DNA of 64,000 bases from assembly GCA_030424975.1 (NCBI GenBank), contig JAUHVY010000002.1, positions 496,001 through 560,000 of the forward strand, read 5' to 3'. The translations under genes and the position numbers were made by a program. The notes beneath the pieces are model-generated. The model ran no database searches and had not been told where the DNA came from. It was given only the letters and a program-made list of their open reading frames with translations. Numbering within the stretch: the first letter of the stretch is position 1; every line of letters begins with the position of its first letter. This document shows positions 8,657-17,166 of this stretch, piece by piece. This DNA comes from Alphaproteobacteria bacterium (GTDB lineage Bacteria; Pseudomonadota; Alphaproteobacteria; Micavibrionales; Micavibrionaceae).

Positions 8657-9241
8657 TCAAGCGTCTCGTGTTTCGCAGGATTCACGAATATCGGCGTCGA
8701 TGATTTTGGTATAGTAATATCCCTTTAAGACCTTGTTATCGACAAGCGCATAGGCGGGGTGTTCACCAATACGGTGAAAGCCCAAATGCTCGTATAAACG
8801 CATGGCTTCGGTTAGGGTTTCGCGCACGTCTAGATTTATTACAGCAAAGCCATCTTTTGAAGCGTATTTTTCCGCTTCCTCAATCAGCATTCGCGCTAAT
8901 CCGTGGCCGCGTGCCCAAGGCGTTACAAAATTTGTTGTAAGCTGTACGGAGAAGCTTTGTGCTTCGTTATTGCCGGGGGGCTTTAATAGTTGGCAGGTAC
9001 CGCAAATCATATTATCAAGGCGCGCAACAAATAATGCACGAGAAGGCATTGCCAAGACACCACGCCAATAGCGTTCTAAAACATCACGCTCGGGTACACG
9101 CACCCATCCGAAACCACCACCGCCTTCGATTGCGGCATCCGTCGCATCACATAGATCATTCAAATCACCGGGGTGAAGTTCTGTGATATGTTCAACTGTC
9201 GGTACAGGTTCCAGGGGTTTTACATTTGTATTATCGCTCAT
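8657..9241 (-). CDS. GNAT family N-acetyltransferase
   Basis: 194 residues from the ATG at 9241, chosen because GAGGGAG lies just upstream; an ATG 36 bases earlier would overlap hisH. The acetyl-CoA-binding pattern is visible as VTPWARGHGLARMLIEEAEKYA (an R/Q-xx-G-x-G/A variant) followed by NLDVRETLTEAMRLYEHLGF, the usual beta-strand 5 and YxxxGF block. Substrate unknown. It sits between hisH and hisA in the same direction and is likely co-transcribed with them. Confidence 0.85.
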   Translation of the reverse strand: MSDNTNVKPLEPVPTVEHITELHPGDLNDLCDATDAAIEGGGGFGWVRVPERDVLERYWRGVLAMPSRALFVARLDNMICGTCQLLKPPGNNEAQSFSVQLTTNFVTPWARGHGLARMLIEEAEKYASKDGFAVINLDVRETLTEAMRLYEHLGFHRIGEHPAYALVDNKVLKGYYYTKIIDADIRESCETRDA

Positions 9242-9264
9242 GGCTGCTCCCTCTGTTTTTACTT

Positions 9265-9936
9265 TTACGGTTTCCAATCAAGAAAACCCGATAGTAATTT
9301 TAAGCCGGCAGTGTGACTTTTCTCGGGGTGGAATTGCACACCGATCATATTATCACGTCCCACAACTGCAGGGATCATGCCGCCGTAATCTGTCATAGCC
9401 AGACAATGATGATTATACGTACATTGGAACACAAAAGAATGAACAAAATAGAAATTTTCATCAGAAAGTGTGCTGCGTAGCACAAAGTGTCGATTGTCTT
9501 GTGTGTCATTTGCCGACAAATAATACAGATCATTCCAACCCATATGCGGGATTTTTAGGTTCGGATCATTCGGCTTCATCGGTACGACTTCGCCCTCGAT
9601 CCAGTTTAGGCCGCCTGTTACACCGTGCTCAAGTCCGCGCGTTGCCATTAACTGCATGCCGACACAAATACCCAGAAACGGTGTGCCTTTGTTCAAAACC
9701 GCATCGCCCAGCGCATCAATCATGCCGTCAATGCCTTCCAGATTGTTTTTGCAATCACGAAAAGCACCTTGCCCGGGCAGAACAATCCGATCGGCTTTTT
9801 GCACGTCTTCGGGTTTGTTGCTGATGATAATGTTAACGTCGCGGGCTTCGTTTTTGCATACATGTTCAAACGATTTTTGCGCAGAGCGTAAATTGCCGGA
9901 TCCGTAATCAATAATCAGAAGAGTTTCTTTTGTCAT
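9265..9936 (-). CDS. hisH: Imidazole glycerol phosphate synthase amidotransferase subunit HisH
   Basis: Class I amidotransferase that supplies ammonia to HisF. The 223-residue protein opens LLIIDYGSGNLRSAQKSFE, has the oxyanion and nucleophile motifs PGQGAF and GICVGMQLM, and the catalytic QFHPEKS near the C terminus. A C-terminal AGLKLLSGFLDW matches the family end. It is the first minus-strand his gene of this sub-block; the plus-strand 10028 gene diverges from it across a 91-base gap. Confidence 0.96.
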   Translation of the reverse strand: MTKETLLIIDYGSGNLRSAQKSFEHVCKNEARDVNIIISNKPEDVQKADRIVLPGQGAFRDCKNNLEGIDGMIDALGDAVLNKGTPFLGICVGMQLMATRGLEHGVTGGLNWIEGEVVPMKPNDPNLKIPHMGWNDLYYLSANDTQDNRHFVLRSTLSDENFYFVHSFVFQCTYNHHCLAMTDYGGMIPAVVGRDNMIGVQFHPEKSHTAGLKLLSGFLDWKP

Positions 9937-10027
9937 GAGGCATTTATACTGCGTTTCGACAAAAAGTCGAGCCTAAAACGTGCAGATTTTGTTGACATAA
10001 TGATCATTTTTACTCGATGATGCAGCC

Positions 10028-10849
10028 ATGGAATATTTGTTTAACAACATTGCCTATCCGATTGTCGCATCCGAAGATGATGTGATCGAAGCATTCGCAG
10101 AGCCAAGTGTGCGCGCTGTGATTTTGCGTGACGATACGTTATGGCAGCAAGACAAACAAATTATTGCCCCCGGCATAACCATGACAGATGCACCGAATGT
10201 TGCGCGCCGTTACCATTACGACCCCAGCGAAGAATTTAATCGTAAAAAGGCCGGTGATATTTCTTATACGGATGTGATTAATGTTTCTGATATGTTGGAG
10301 CAATCATCCATTGCCGCCATAGATGTTGCGCAAGGCGCGGCAGATTTATTAACGCAGCGTGTGAATGAAAAGCGCGCGTTATTTTCAAGATTACATGATC
10401 GATTATTCGGGTCCTTTGATGATGAATCAGTTGTCGGGCATTTAATGTTCACGCCAAAGGGCGGGGTCGGCCGCGCGCCGATGATGCATGTCGATAATGT
10501 GCGTATGACCATGCACACCACCTATGCGGGGGCGTCATTGCGTTTATTAAACGGCATGATAACGGATAAATTATGGGATGGTATGAACCATACAAAAATG
10601 CATGCCTTGCCCCAAGATGTCAGAGATCACAAAGAAGCAGAACTTACATTCCTGACAGAGCAATATGCCGAAGAGTTTAGCGGCGCGCGCATTGGTGATG
10701 ATATCTTTATGAAGGGGCAATTGGGGAAAGATTTGGATGATCTTGAAATTCGTCAATCAATGGGTGTTCATGCATCATCCCCGTATGTTTCTTTTCAGGG
10801 GCAGGCGGCCTCTATCTATTATTCGAAAAAAACCCTCGACATTGCCTGA
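10028..10849 (+). CDS. Orphan protein with HxD motif, DUF1826-like
   Basis: 273-residue soluble protein. Residues 150-175 read as APMMHVDNVRMTMHTTYAG, with His154-Val-Asp156. This resembles the HVD-containing core of DUF1826 proteins (a probable 2-oxoglutarate-oxygenase-like fold) in both the motif and the following TTYAG. A later VHASSP could supply the distal His, but the Arg usually found after it is not evident, so activity is uncertain. It is divergent from hisH and lies 22 bases ahead of hisD, so it may share the hisD transcript. The family assignment is tentative. Confidence 0.7.
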   Translation: MEYLFNNIAYPIVASEDDVIEAFAEPSVRAVILRDDTLWQQDKQIIAPGITMTDAPNVARRYHYDPSEEFNRKKAGDISYTDVINVSDMLEQSSIAAIDVAQGAADLLTQRVNEKRALFSRLHDRLFGSFDDESVVGHLMFTPKGGVGRAPMMHVDNVRMTMHTTYAGASLRLLNGMITDKLWDGMNHTKMHALPQDVRDHKEAELTFLTEQYAEEFSGARIGDDIFMKGQLGKDLDDLEIRQSMGVHASSPYVSFQGQAASIYYSKKTLDIA

Positions 10850-10871
10850 TCGGCGTTTTAAGTGTTTTCCT

Positions 10872-12188
10872 ATGAAAATTAATTTGTACCGCTGGGATCA
10901 GGTCGATGCGACCACAAAAAATCGGATTATGCGCAGGGCGCAGGCCGATATTGATTCCGTTTGTAAAATCGTGCAGCCGATTATTGATGACGTGCGTGAG
11001 AACGGCGATGATGCGTTGCGCCGATATGCCGCGAAGTTCGAAGGCGCAAGTATTACAAATATTAAGGCGAGCGCAGAAGAATTTGCAAAAGCGGGCGATG
11101 GTTTGGATGAAACCCTAAAGGCCGCTATACAAAAATGCGTGGCAAATGTAAAAAAGTTTCACGTGGAGCAAATGAAGCATGTGCCCCCACGTTGGATGGT
11201 TGAGATTGAGCCGGGCGTCCATGCAGGCGAGCAAGTAAGCGCCATCGACTCTGTTGGTTTATATGTGCCACGCGGCAAGGGCGCGTTTCCTTCTGCGTTA
11301 TATATGTTGGCGGTTCCTGCTGTTATTGCGGGCGTTGAAAATATCGCTATTGTTACGCCCCCTACCCCTGATGGCGGTATTGATGAGGCCACATTATATA
11401 CGGCGAAATTATGCGGTGTTGAAAATGTATATAAATGCGGCGGTGCGCAAGGCATTGCGGCATTGGCGTATGGAACACAAAGTGTGCCCAAGGTTAAAAA
11501 AGTACTTGGCCCGGGAAGCCCGTATGTTGCCGCAGCAAAAAGAATTTTGTCAGATATTATGGACCCGGGTATGCCCGCAGGGCCGTCTGAATCAATCGTG
11601 CTTGCCGATGAAACCGCAGATTTCGATAACACGATTTTAGATATTTTAAACGAGGGCGAACACGGTATGGATTCAGGCGCGTTATTAGTAACGCATGATG
11701 AAAATTTAGCGCAATATGTCGCACAGAATATGCCTGATGTCATCAATAGCCTGCCGCAACCTCATCGTGATATTTGTGCGCATGTAATGGCGGGCGGAGA
11801 AAATGAAAGCTATGGCGGCATTATCCTGACAAATTCCTTAGAAGAATCAATTGCCTTCAGCAATGAATATGCACCAGAACATTTGCATCTGAAAATTAAG
11901 GACGGCGATAATTACTTGGATGCTTTGAAGCATGCAGGTGAAATTTTAATCGGTGAATATACGCCCTCCTCGCTGGGGAATTACGGTATTGGCGTGAACC
12001 ACGTTCTGCCGACAGGCGGATGGGCGCATACATATTCTTGTACCTCTGTTTGGGACTTTTTGAAACGCACATCGATCTCGCGTTGTGATAAGCAGGGCTT
12101 TGATAGCTTGAAAGATCCTGTGGCCACAATGACAGATTACGAAGGCTTCCCCGCACATGGTGAAGTGTTAAGACGTAGAAAAGTCTGA
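10872..12188 (+). CDS. hisD: Histidinol dehydrogenase HisD
   Basis: Zinc- and NAD-dependent enzyme for the last two oxidations of histidine synthesis. Start taken at ATG 10872 (MKINLYRWDQVD), giving 438 residues, normal for HisD; upstream in-frame extension would run into the 10028 gene. Family motifs include SVGLYVPRGKGAFPS, GGAQGIAALAYGT, PGSPYVAAAKR and the zinc/catalytic region EYAPEHLHL plus a GEYTPSSLGNYGIG stretch. Unlike hisE/F/A/H/B it is on the plus strand. A ParB-site-like sequence lies within it at 11156. Confidence 0.96.
   Translation: MKINLYRWDQVDATTKNRIMRRAQADIDSVCKIVQPIIDDVRENGDDALRRYAAKFEGASITNIKASAEEFAKAGDGLDETLKAAIQKCVANVKKFHVEQMKHVPPRWMVEIEPGVHAGEQVSAIDSVGLYVPRGKGAFPSALYMLAVPAVIAGVENIAIVTPPTPDGGIDEATLYTAKLCGVENVYKCGGAQGIAALAYGTQSVPKVKKVLGPGSPYVAAAKRILSDIMDPGMPAGPSESIVLADETADFDNTILDILNEGEHGMDSGALLVTHDENLAQYVAQNMPDVINSLPQPHRDICAHVMAGGENESYGGIILTNSLEESIAFSNEYAPEHLHLKIKDGDNYLDALKHAGEILIGEYTPSSLGNYGIGVNHVLPTGGWAHTYSCTSVWDFLKRTSISRCDKQGFDSLKDPVATMTDYEGFPAHGEVLRRRKV
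11156..11169. promoter_or_regulatory. Candidate parS (ParB-binding) site inside hisD
   Basis: GTTTCACGTGGAGC has the CACGTG core and matches the general parS pattern GTTTCACGTGAAAC at 12 of 14 positions; GTTCCACGTGGAAC variants are also known. It is about 9 kb from parB, a normal parS distance, but one degenerate site inside a gene is weak evidence. Confidence 0.35.
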
Positions 12189-12274
12189 TTTATCGTATAA
12201 AAGGGTTTTTGGTTTTCTATGACTTGCCGTAAACTTTCTTGCGTGTGGGAATGGGTTAATCGCGGGAACGCATC

Positions 12275-13726
12275 ATGACAATGGATTTCAAAATTATCGG
12301 CTTTACCCTAGGGGTCTTAATCACGATTATCGGGGTTGCCGAGTTGTTTCCTGCTGCCCTGGAATTTTCTTATTCGTCCGCTGAGGCAGGTAATTTCTTT
12401 TTGAATGCAATCTTCTGTTTGTTTTTCGGTGGTTGTTTGATTATGGGGAATAAATCATTCAATCGTCAGATCAACGTTAAGCAGACATTTATGCTCACCT
12501 CAATTAGTTGGGTGGCTTTAAGCTTCTTTAGCGCCTTGCCGTTATATTTTTCCAATCTTGAAATTTCGTTTACTGATGCTTTCTTTGAGGCGATGTCGGG
12601 CGTGACGACAACAGGATCGACAGTGTTATCGCGGCTCGATAGTCTATCTTACGGTATATTATTATGGCGTTCGATTATGCAATGGATCGGCGGGATCGGT
12701 TTGATTGCCTTTGTTATTATTCTTTTGCCGTTTTTGCGCGTTGGGGGGATGCAGTTGTTCCAAACAGAATCCTCTGACAAATCCGATAAAACGATGCCGA
12801 AAAGTGAAAAGTTAATGCAGCATTTGATTTTTTCATATTGTTTGCTGACGTTTTTGTGCTTCATTTTTTATCTGGAATTGGGGATGAGCCTGTTTGATGC
12901 GATAAATCATGCGATGACGACGATTTCAACCGGCGGATATTCAACGCATGATGCCTCGTTTGGTTTCTTTGATGGCATGGATATGCAACTCGTTTGTACA
13001 TTTTTTATGTTTTTAGGCGGTTTGCCGTTTATTTTATATGTCAGATTTCTTTACGGTAAAGACTTCGCTTTTCTAAGGGATGAGCAAGTCGTTCTGTTTT
13101 TCAAAATTGTTGTTGTTCTAACCATTATTATTACGGCTTATGTTTGGTCTTTGGGCGAACTTAGTCTAGCCCGAAGCTTTACTTATGTGATTTTTAATAT
13201 TGTTTCTGTGATGACAACAACGGGATTTGCGACGGTTGACTATACGCTATGGGGGCCGTTCTCTATCGTTATGTTTTTCTTTTTGACATATGTCGGGGCA
13301 TGCGCAGGATCGACGTCAGGCGGGCTTAAGGTGATGCGGATTTCGATTACATCAAAAGCCGTTGGTCATCAGGTGAATAAATTGATCTTTCCAAACGGTA
13401 TTTTTCCGCTTCGTTATCAGGGCGAAGCTGTTGAACATAAAATTGTGCTTTCTGTTCTTGGTTTTTGCGGCTTATATTTCCTAATCAATGCATTGATGAC
13501 CGTTGCTCTTGGTATGATGGGGTTAGATTTTGAAACTGCGATCAGCGCGGCTGCAACATCCATTGCAAATGTCGGCCCGGGCATAGGTGGTATTATTGGC
13601 CCTGCCGGTAATTTTGAGAGCTTGCCTGATGCGGCAAAATGGTTGCTTTGTGTCGGTATGTTGATCGGCCGTCTTGAAATTTTGACGGTATTGGTGATCT
13701 TCACACCGAATTGTTGGCGTCCGTAA
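12275..13726 (+). CDS. trkH: TrkH/KtrB family potassium uptake channel subunit
   Basis: 483-residue integral membrane protein with many helices. Four pore repeats are recognisable by their selectivity-filter segments: SGVTTTGSTV, TTISTGGYST, VMTTTGFATV and SIANVGPGIGG. GRLEILTVLVIF at the C terminus is a TrkH signature. It imports K+, normally with a cytosolic TrkA/KtrA regulator, which is not in this window. It follows hisD by 86 bases and is convergent with the 13733 gene. Confidence 0.94.
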   Translation: MTMDFKIIGFTLGVLITIIGVAELFPAALEFSYSSAEAGNFFLNAIFCLFFGGCLIMGNKSFNRQINVKQTFMLTSISWVALSFFSALPLYFSNLEISFTDAFFEAMSGVTTTGSTVLSRLDSLSYGILLWRSIMQWIGGIGLIAFVIILLPFLRVGGMQLFQTESSDKSDKTMPKSEKLMQHLIFSYCLLTFLCFIFYLELGMSLFDAINHAMTTISTGGYSTHDASFGFFDGMDMQLVCTFFMFLGGLPFILYVRFLYGKDFAFLRDEQVVLFFKIVVVLTIIITAYVWSLGELSLARSFTYVIFNIVSVMTTTGFATVDYTLWGPFSIVMFFFLTYVGACAGSTSGGLKVMRISITSKAVGHQVNKLIFPNGIFPLRYQGEAVEHKIVLSVLGFCGLYFLINALMTVALGMMGLDFETAISAAATSIANVGPGIGGIIGPAGNFESLPDAAKWLLCVGMLIGRLEILTVLVIFTPNCWRP

Positions 13727-13732
13727 CGGGGC

Positions 13733-14179
13733 TTAAATGCCTTCGGGGGATGCGATATCCATCAACTGATTTTTATAATTTTCGGGCATGCCGGGCGCGA
13801 CATTATCAAGGATACAGTTCGCTCTGAACAATATGCTTTGCCCGCGTAGTTCATCATTGGCTTGATCAACGGTGATGTCACCATCTTTGATTAAATCGAA
13901 AATATGCTCAACTTGATATAGCATGCTGAGTTTATGCTGCAGTAGTTGGTTGGTCGGCTCATCCATGGCCATATCTTCATTATGTGCAATAATGCCTTTA
14001 ATCTGATCGCTACCGATTTCTGTTTTTTCTGTTTTTGGAACGAATATGCCATCCATTGTAAATGCGGATTTAAAATGCCCTATTTGAGCGCTAAGGCGGC
14101 CGGTTCTCGATTTTTCGATTTGATTTACACAATAATAATCGCCGCTACGCTTAACGGCAAATTCAAAGTTATCAATCAT
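13733..14179 (-). CDS. Orphan 148-residue protein
   Basis: No recognised domain. It is a soluble, acidic, mostly alpha-helical sequence (for example DEPTNQLLQHKLSMLYQVEHIFDLIKDG) without signal peptide or membrane segment. It lies six bases from the convergent trkH stop and 93 bases downstream of hisB on the same strand. The codon pattern looks like that of its neighbours, and no other gene overlaps it, so it is probably real but lineage-restricted. Confidence 0.6.
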   Translation of the reverse strand: MIDNFEFAVKRSGDYYCVNQIEKSRTGRLSAQIGHFKSAFTMDGIFVPKTEKTEIGSDQIKGIIAHNEDMAMDEPTNQLLQHKLSMLYQVEHIFDLIKDGDITVDQANDELRGQSILFRANCILDNVAPGMPENYKNQLMDIASPEGI

Positions 14180-14272
14180 TTACGCTTCTTTTTGCAATTA
14201 TATTTCATTATTTATTTTTTTACAGAAATACTATTACAATATTTGTAGAAATTTTTCAAATATTCACGCGGC

Positions 14273-14875
14273 TTACAATGCGCCTTTGGTGCTTGGTAAT
14301 TGGTTGCTGGCGCGCGGATCTATTTCTACGGCCATACGCATAGATTTGGCGCAGGCCTTAAACACGCTTTCGATGATGTGGTGGTTATTTGTTCCTGCAA
14401 GCTGTGTGACGTGCAGGGTAAGCCCTGCTGCGCCAGCCAGCGCTTGGAAGAATTCCTGAAATAATTCAGTGTCCATTTGTCCCAATCGATCAACCGTGAA
14501 ATTGACGTTCCAAACGAGGAACGCGCGGTTTGAAAAATCCAAAGCAACAGATGCGCGCGCTTCGTCCATCACCAAGTCAAAATGCCCGTAACGGCGAATG
14601 CCTTTTTTATCGCCGATGGCTTCTTTTAACGCTTGGCCTAGTGTGATGCCCGTGTCTTCGGCGCTGTGATGTGCATCAATGTGCAAATCACCATCACATT
14701 TGATGGTCATATCGATCAATGAATGTTTCGCAAGTTGTTCCAACATGTGGTCGAAGAAACCAATCCCTGTGTTGATATCGGCCTTGCCGGTTCCGTCAAG
14801 ATTTACCGATACTTCTACGGCGGTTTCGTTCGTTTTACGTGAAATTTTTGCTGTGCGATTGCTCATCTTCGACAT
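14273..14875 (-). CDS. hisB: Imidazoleglycerol-phosphate dehydratase HisB
   Basis: Dehydrates IGP to imidazole acetol phosphate. The 200-residue monofunctional form has the di-manganese ligands of the family: GIGFFDHMLEQLAKHSL, HIDAHHSAEDTGI and the C-terminal NNHHIIESVFKACA. There is no phosphatase domain. Its usual alphaproteobacterial neighbours hslV and hisH are both near, but GST separates it from hslV, and trkH, hisD and others separate it from hisH. Confidence 0.96.
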   Translation of the reverse strand: MSKMSNRTAKISRKTNETAVEVSVNLDGTGKADINTGIGFFDHMLEQLAKHSLIDMTIKCDGDLHIDAHHSAEDTGITLGQALKEAIGDKKGIRRYGHFDLVMDEARASVALDFSNRAFLVWNVNFTVDRLGQMDTELFQEFFQALAGAAGLTLHVTQLAGTNNHHIIESVFKACAKSMRMAVEIDPRASNQLPSTKGAL

Positions 14876-14942
14876 CTCATTATTTTTCTCTAAAAAGAGT
14901 TATGACGCAAACTACCCTACTTTGTAAAGCTTACTAAATGGT

Positions 14943-15548
14943 TTATAGGCCTTGCGGGCGTGTGTCCGTAATGCTGGGGCGTGATTTATACGTCTGATAT
15001 ACGGCTTTCAGGTTTGCGTGATCGCTCCAGTCATAGATGTTACGCGCTGCAAACCATTCCAGTAAAAATAAGGACCATAATTCAGGCAGGCCAAAAGTTT
15101 TGCCGAATGTTTTGTCCTGGTCAAGATGGCTTAAACATGATGAAATACGATCGAGCGATTTTTTCATATATCCCTGATCCGCATTAATTTCCGGATGTGT
15201 TTTTAACATTAAAAAGCGCAGTAACGCGGCATCTGCAGCGGCGTATAACACGGTCATTTGATTTTCTTTTTCAAGGGACATCGTTGGATCAAAATCTGCA
15301 TTAGCCGCACCTGCATGATGTTGCAGAAGATATTGGGCGATAATGCGGGAATCGAAAATATTTTTTCCGTTATCCTCCAGAATTGGAATTTTCATCGCGG
15401 GATTATTGCGTGAAACCAGTTCTAAATCTTCCGGCGTAGGATCTGCCATGCTACTTACTTCATGGTAATCATATGCGACATTTAACTCCGCGCATACGGC
15501 GCGCACAAAACGTACAAAAGGGCTGAGCTTTGATCCGATGATTTTCAT
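14943..15548 (-). CDS. Glutathione S-transferase family protein
   Basis: 201 residues from the ATG at 15548 (MKIIGSKLSPFVRFVRAV); longer in-frame starts add an unlikely N terminus. The thioredoxin-like N-terminal domain has SPFVRFVR at the glutathione site, the cis-proline region NPAMKIPIL and the glutamate/serine equivalent IFDSRIIAQYL; an all-helical C-terminal domain follows. Active-site Ser9 is plausible. It resembles YibF-type GSTs; its substrate is unknown. It diverges from hslV, with 63 bases between them. Confidence 0.88.
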   Translation of the reverse strand: MKIIGSKLSPFVRFVRAVCAELNVAYDYHEVSSMADPTPEDLELVSRNNPAMKIPILEDNGKNIFDSRIIAQYLLQHHAGAANADFDPTMSLEKENQMTVLYAAADAALLRFLMLKTHPEINADQGYMKKSLDRISSCLSHLDQDKTFGKTFGLPELWSLFLLEWFAARNIYDWSDHANLKAVYQTYKSRPSITDTRPQGL

Positions 15549-15611
15549 GGCTTGTACCTGTTGTTTGAATGGCCTTGACAGTGCGCCCACTATACAGCAT
15601 ATCTTTAACCC

Positions 15612-16175
15612 ATGACATACGAATTTCACGATTATGCAGATGCATCAAAATGGCGCGGTACGACGATTATTTCCGTCCGCAAGGGTAACGACGTCGTCAT
15701 TGTAGGTGACGGTCAGGTTTCCATGGGGCATACGGTTTTAAAAGCCAATGCGCGTAAAGTGCGTCGTCTGGGCCGTGATAATGATATTATCGTTGGCTTT
15801 GCGGGTTCAACGGCGGATGCTTTTACTTTGTTCGAGCGTTTAGAAGCGAAGCTGGAAGCGCATCCGGGGCAGTTAACGCGCGCTTGTGTAGAGTTGGCAA
15901 AAGATTGGCGTACGGATAAATATCTGCGCAAGCTAGAGGCTCTGATGGCCGTAGCGGATAAGGAAACATCCCTGATCCTGACGGGGAATGGTGATGTTGT
16001 AGAACCGCAAGACGGTGTTATTGGTATTGGTTCAGGCGGTAATTACGCTTTGGCGGCTGCGCGTGCATTATATGATCAAGATTTAACCGCACGTGAAATA
16101 GCAGAGCGTGCGTTGAAAATTGCCGCAGATATATGTGTGTACACAAACGATAATATGGTCGTTGAAACCTTATAA
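15612..16175 (+). CDS. hslV: HslV protease subunit of the HslUV (ClpYQ) complex
   Basis: Proteasome-beta-like threonine protease. The short propeptide [16 protein letters not shown] precedes the mature N terminus TTIISVRKG, so the catalytic Thr would be residue 17 after processing. [22 protein letters not shown] and [20 protein letters not shown] are family blocks; total 187 residues is normal for alphaproteobacteria. HslU, its unfoldase, is at 18386, unusually separated by a HtpX-like gene (plus strand) and terC (minus strand). Confidence 0.97.
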   Translation: MTYEFHDYADASKWRGTTIISVRKGNDVVIVGDGQVSMGHTVLKANARKVRRLGRDNDIIVGFAGSTADAFTLFERLEAKLEAHPGQLTRACVELAKDWRTDKYLRKLEALMAVADKETSLILTGNGDVVEPQDGVIGIGSGGNYALAAARALYDQDLTAREIAERALKIAADICVYTNDNMVVETL

Positions 16176-16260
16176 ATTCTAAAGCTATAATCCCTTTGTT
16201 AATTCTTTTTCGCTATGGTTCGTGGCGATGCTTTTCTATGCACATATATAAGGGGGAAAT

Positions 16261-17154
16261 ATGGCTGAGGAATTTGGCGGTAATCTTAAGAAGATTCAGT
16301 GGAATAACAGATTAAAAACAACCGCCCTGAGTGCATATTTTATTTTGGGCGTTTTTATTTTTACAACGATGTTCTTGGCGGCAATCCTTGTTCCGCTTGG
16401 CCTGTATATGGGTTTTGAGGGCTTGATGAAGGAAATCACAGGGTCGACCAGCGATATTGTGCGCCTGATAAAACCATACATTAAAGTGTTCGCGGCGATC
16501 ACGGCGGCGTTTTTATTTTTCATGTATACGGATTTAAAGAATGTCGGGGATTTTTTCGGGGCGGAGCGTTTAAACCTGAAACATGATGATTTGTTTTATA
16601 AAACGATAGAAAATTTTTGTATTGCGCGTGGTTTGGCTGTACCCGATTTATATATCACACGCGAAGACGGTTTTATTCCCGATGAATTTGTGACTGGTGT
16701 CGTCACACAAGATTTTACAGGTAAGGCATCGTTGGTGATAACGCCATCAGTCTATCATTTGGATAAACCGCATCTGGAGGCCTATCTCGCGCAAGTCGTA
16801 CAGCGTATTCATACAAAGGATACATTATTTTTAACTTTGTTATGTTTTATCGGCTTTTTTCCTTTTCATTTGAAACATCAGGGAAACCCCATTTTTAACT
16901 TTGTCGCGCGCCCGTTTTTGTATGTGACCGATATAATACTCAAGCCTGTACGTGATATGATTATCAATATGCGTTTTGCGCGGCTTGATGTTGGTGCGCT
17001 TGAGCTAACAAAAGAAAAGCAGCCCATGGATGAACTGCTTGATATTCTTACGCCGCTTGCTGATGTACGTATTTATATAGAGGATGCATATTTGCCGTTG
17101 TTCTTGGCAAAGACGAACGAAGATTACCGCAAAATGTTGCTTATTAAGGCCTAA
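16261..17154 (+). CDS. HtpX/M48-like membrane protein lacking the zinc-binding HExxH motif
   Basis: 297-residue membrane protein with two N-terminal helices (about residues 22-50 and 77-90). Then comes a segment very like M48 peptidases: FYKTIENFCIARGLAVPDLYI, a strand ending LVITPSVYHLDKPHLEAYLA. At the position where HtpX has HELSH, this protein has QVVQR (residues 178-182), followed by IHTKD where HtpX has IRNRD. Another hydrophobic helix and a C-terminal region without the usual downstream glutamate ligand follow. It should therefore be unable to bind zinc or cut peptides, and may act as a scaffold or inhibitor. It starts 85 bases after hslV with AAGGGGGAA before the ATG. Homology to M48 is inferred by eye. 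Confidence 0.75.
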   Translation: MAEEFGGNLKKIQWNNRLKTTALSAYFILGVFIFTTMFLAAILVPLGLYMGFEGLMKEITGSTSDIVRLIKPYIKVFAAITAAFLFFMYTDLKNVGDFFGAERLNLKHDDLFYKTIENFCIARGLAVPDLYITREDGFIPDEFVTGVVTQDFTGKASLVITPSVYHLDKPHLEAYLAQVVQRIHTKDTLFLTLLCFIGFFPFHLKHQGNPIFNFVARPFLYVTDIILKPVRDMIINMRFARLDVGALELTKEKQPMDELLDILTPLADVRIYIEDAYLPLFLAKTNEDYRKMLLIKA

Positions 17155-17166
17155 GGGTGTACGCGT

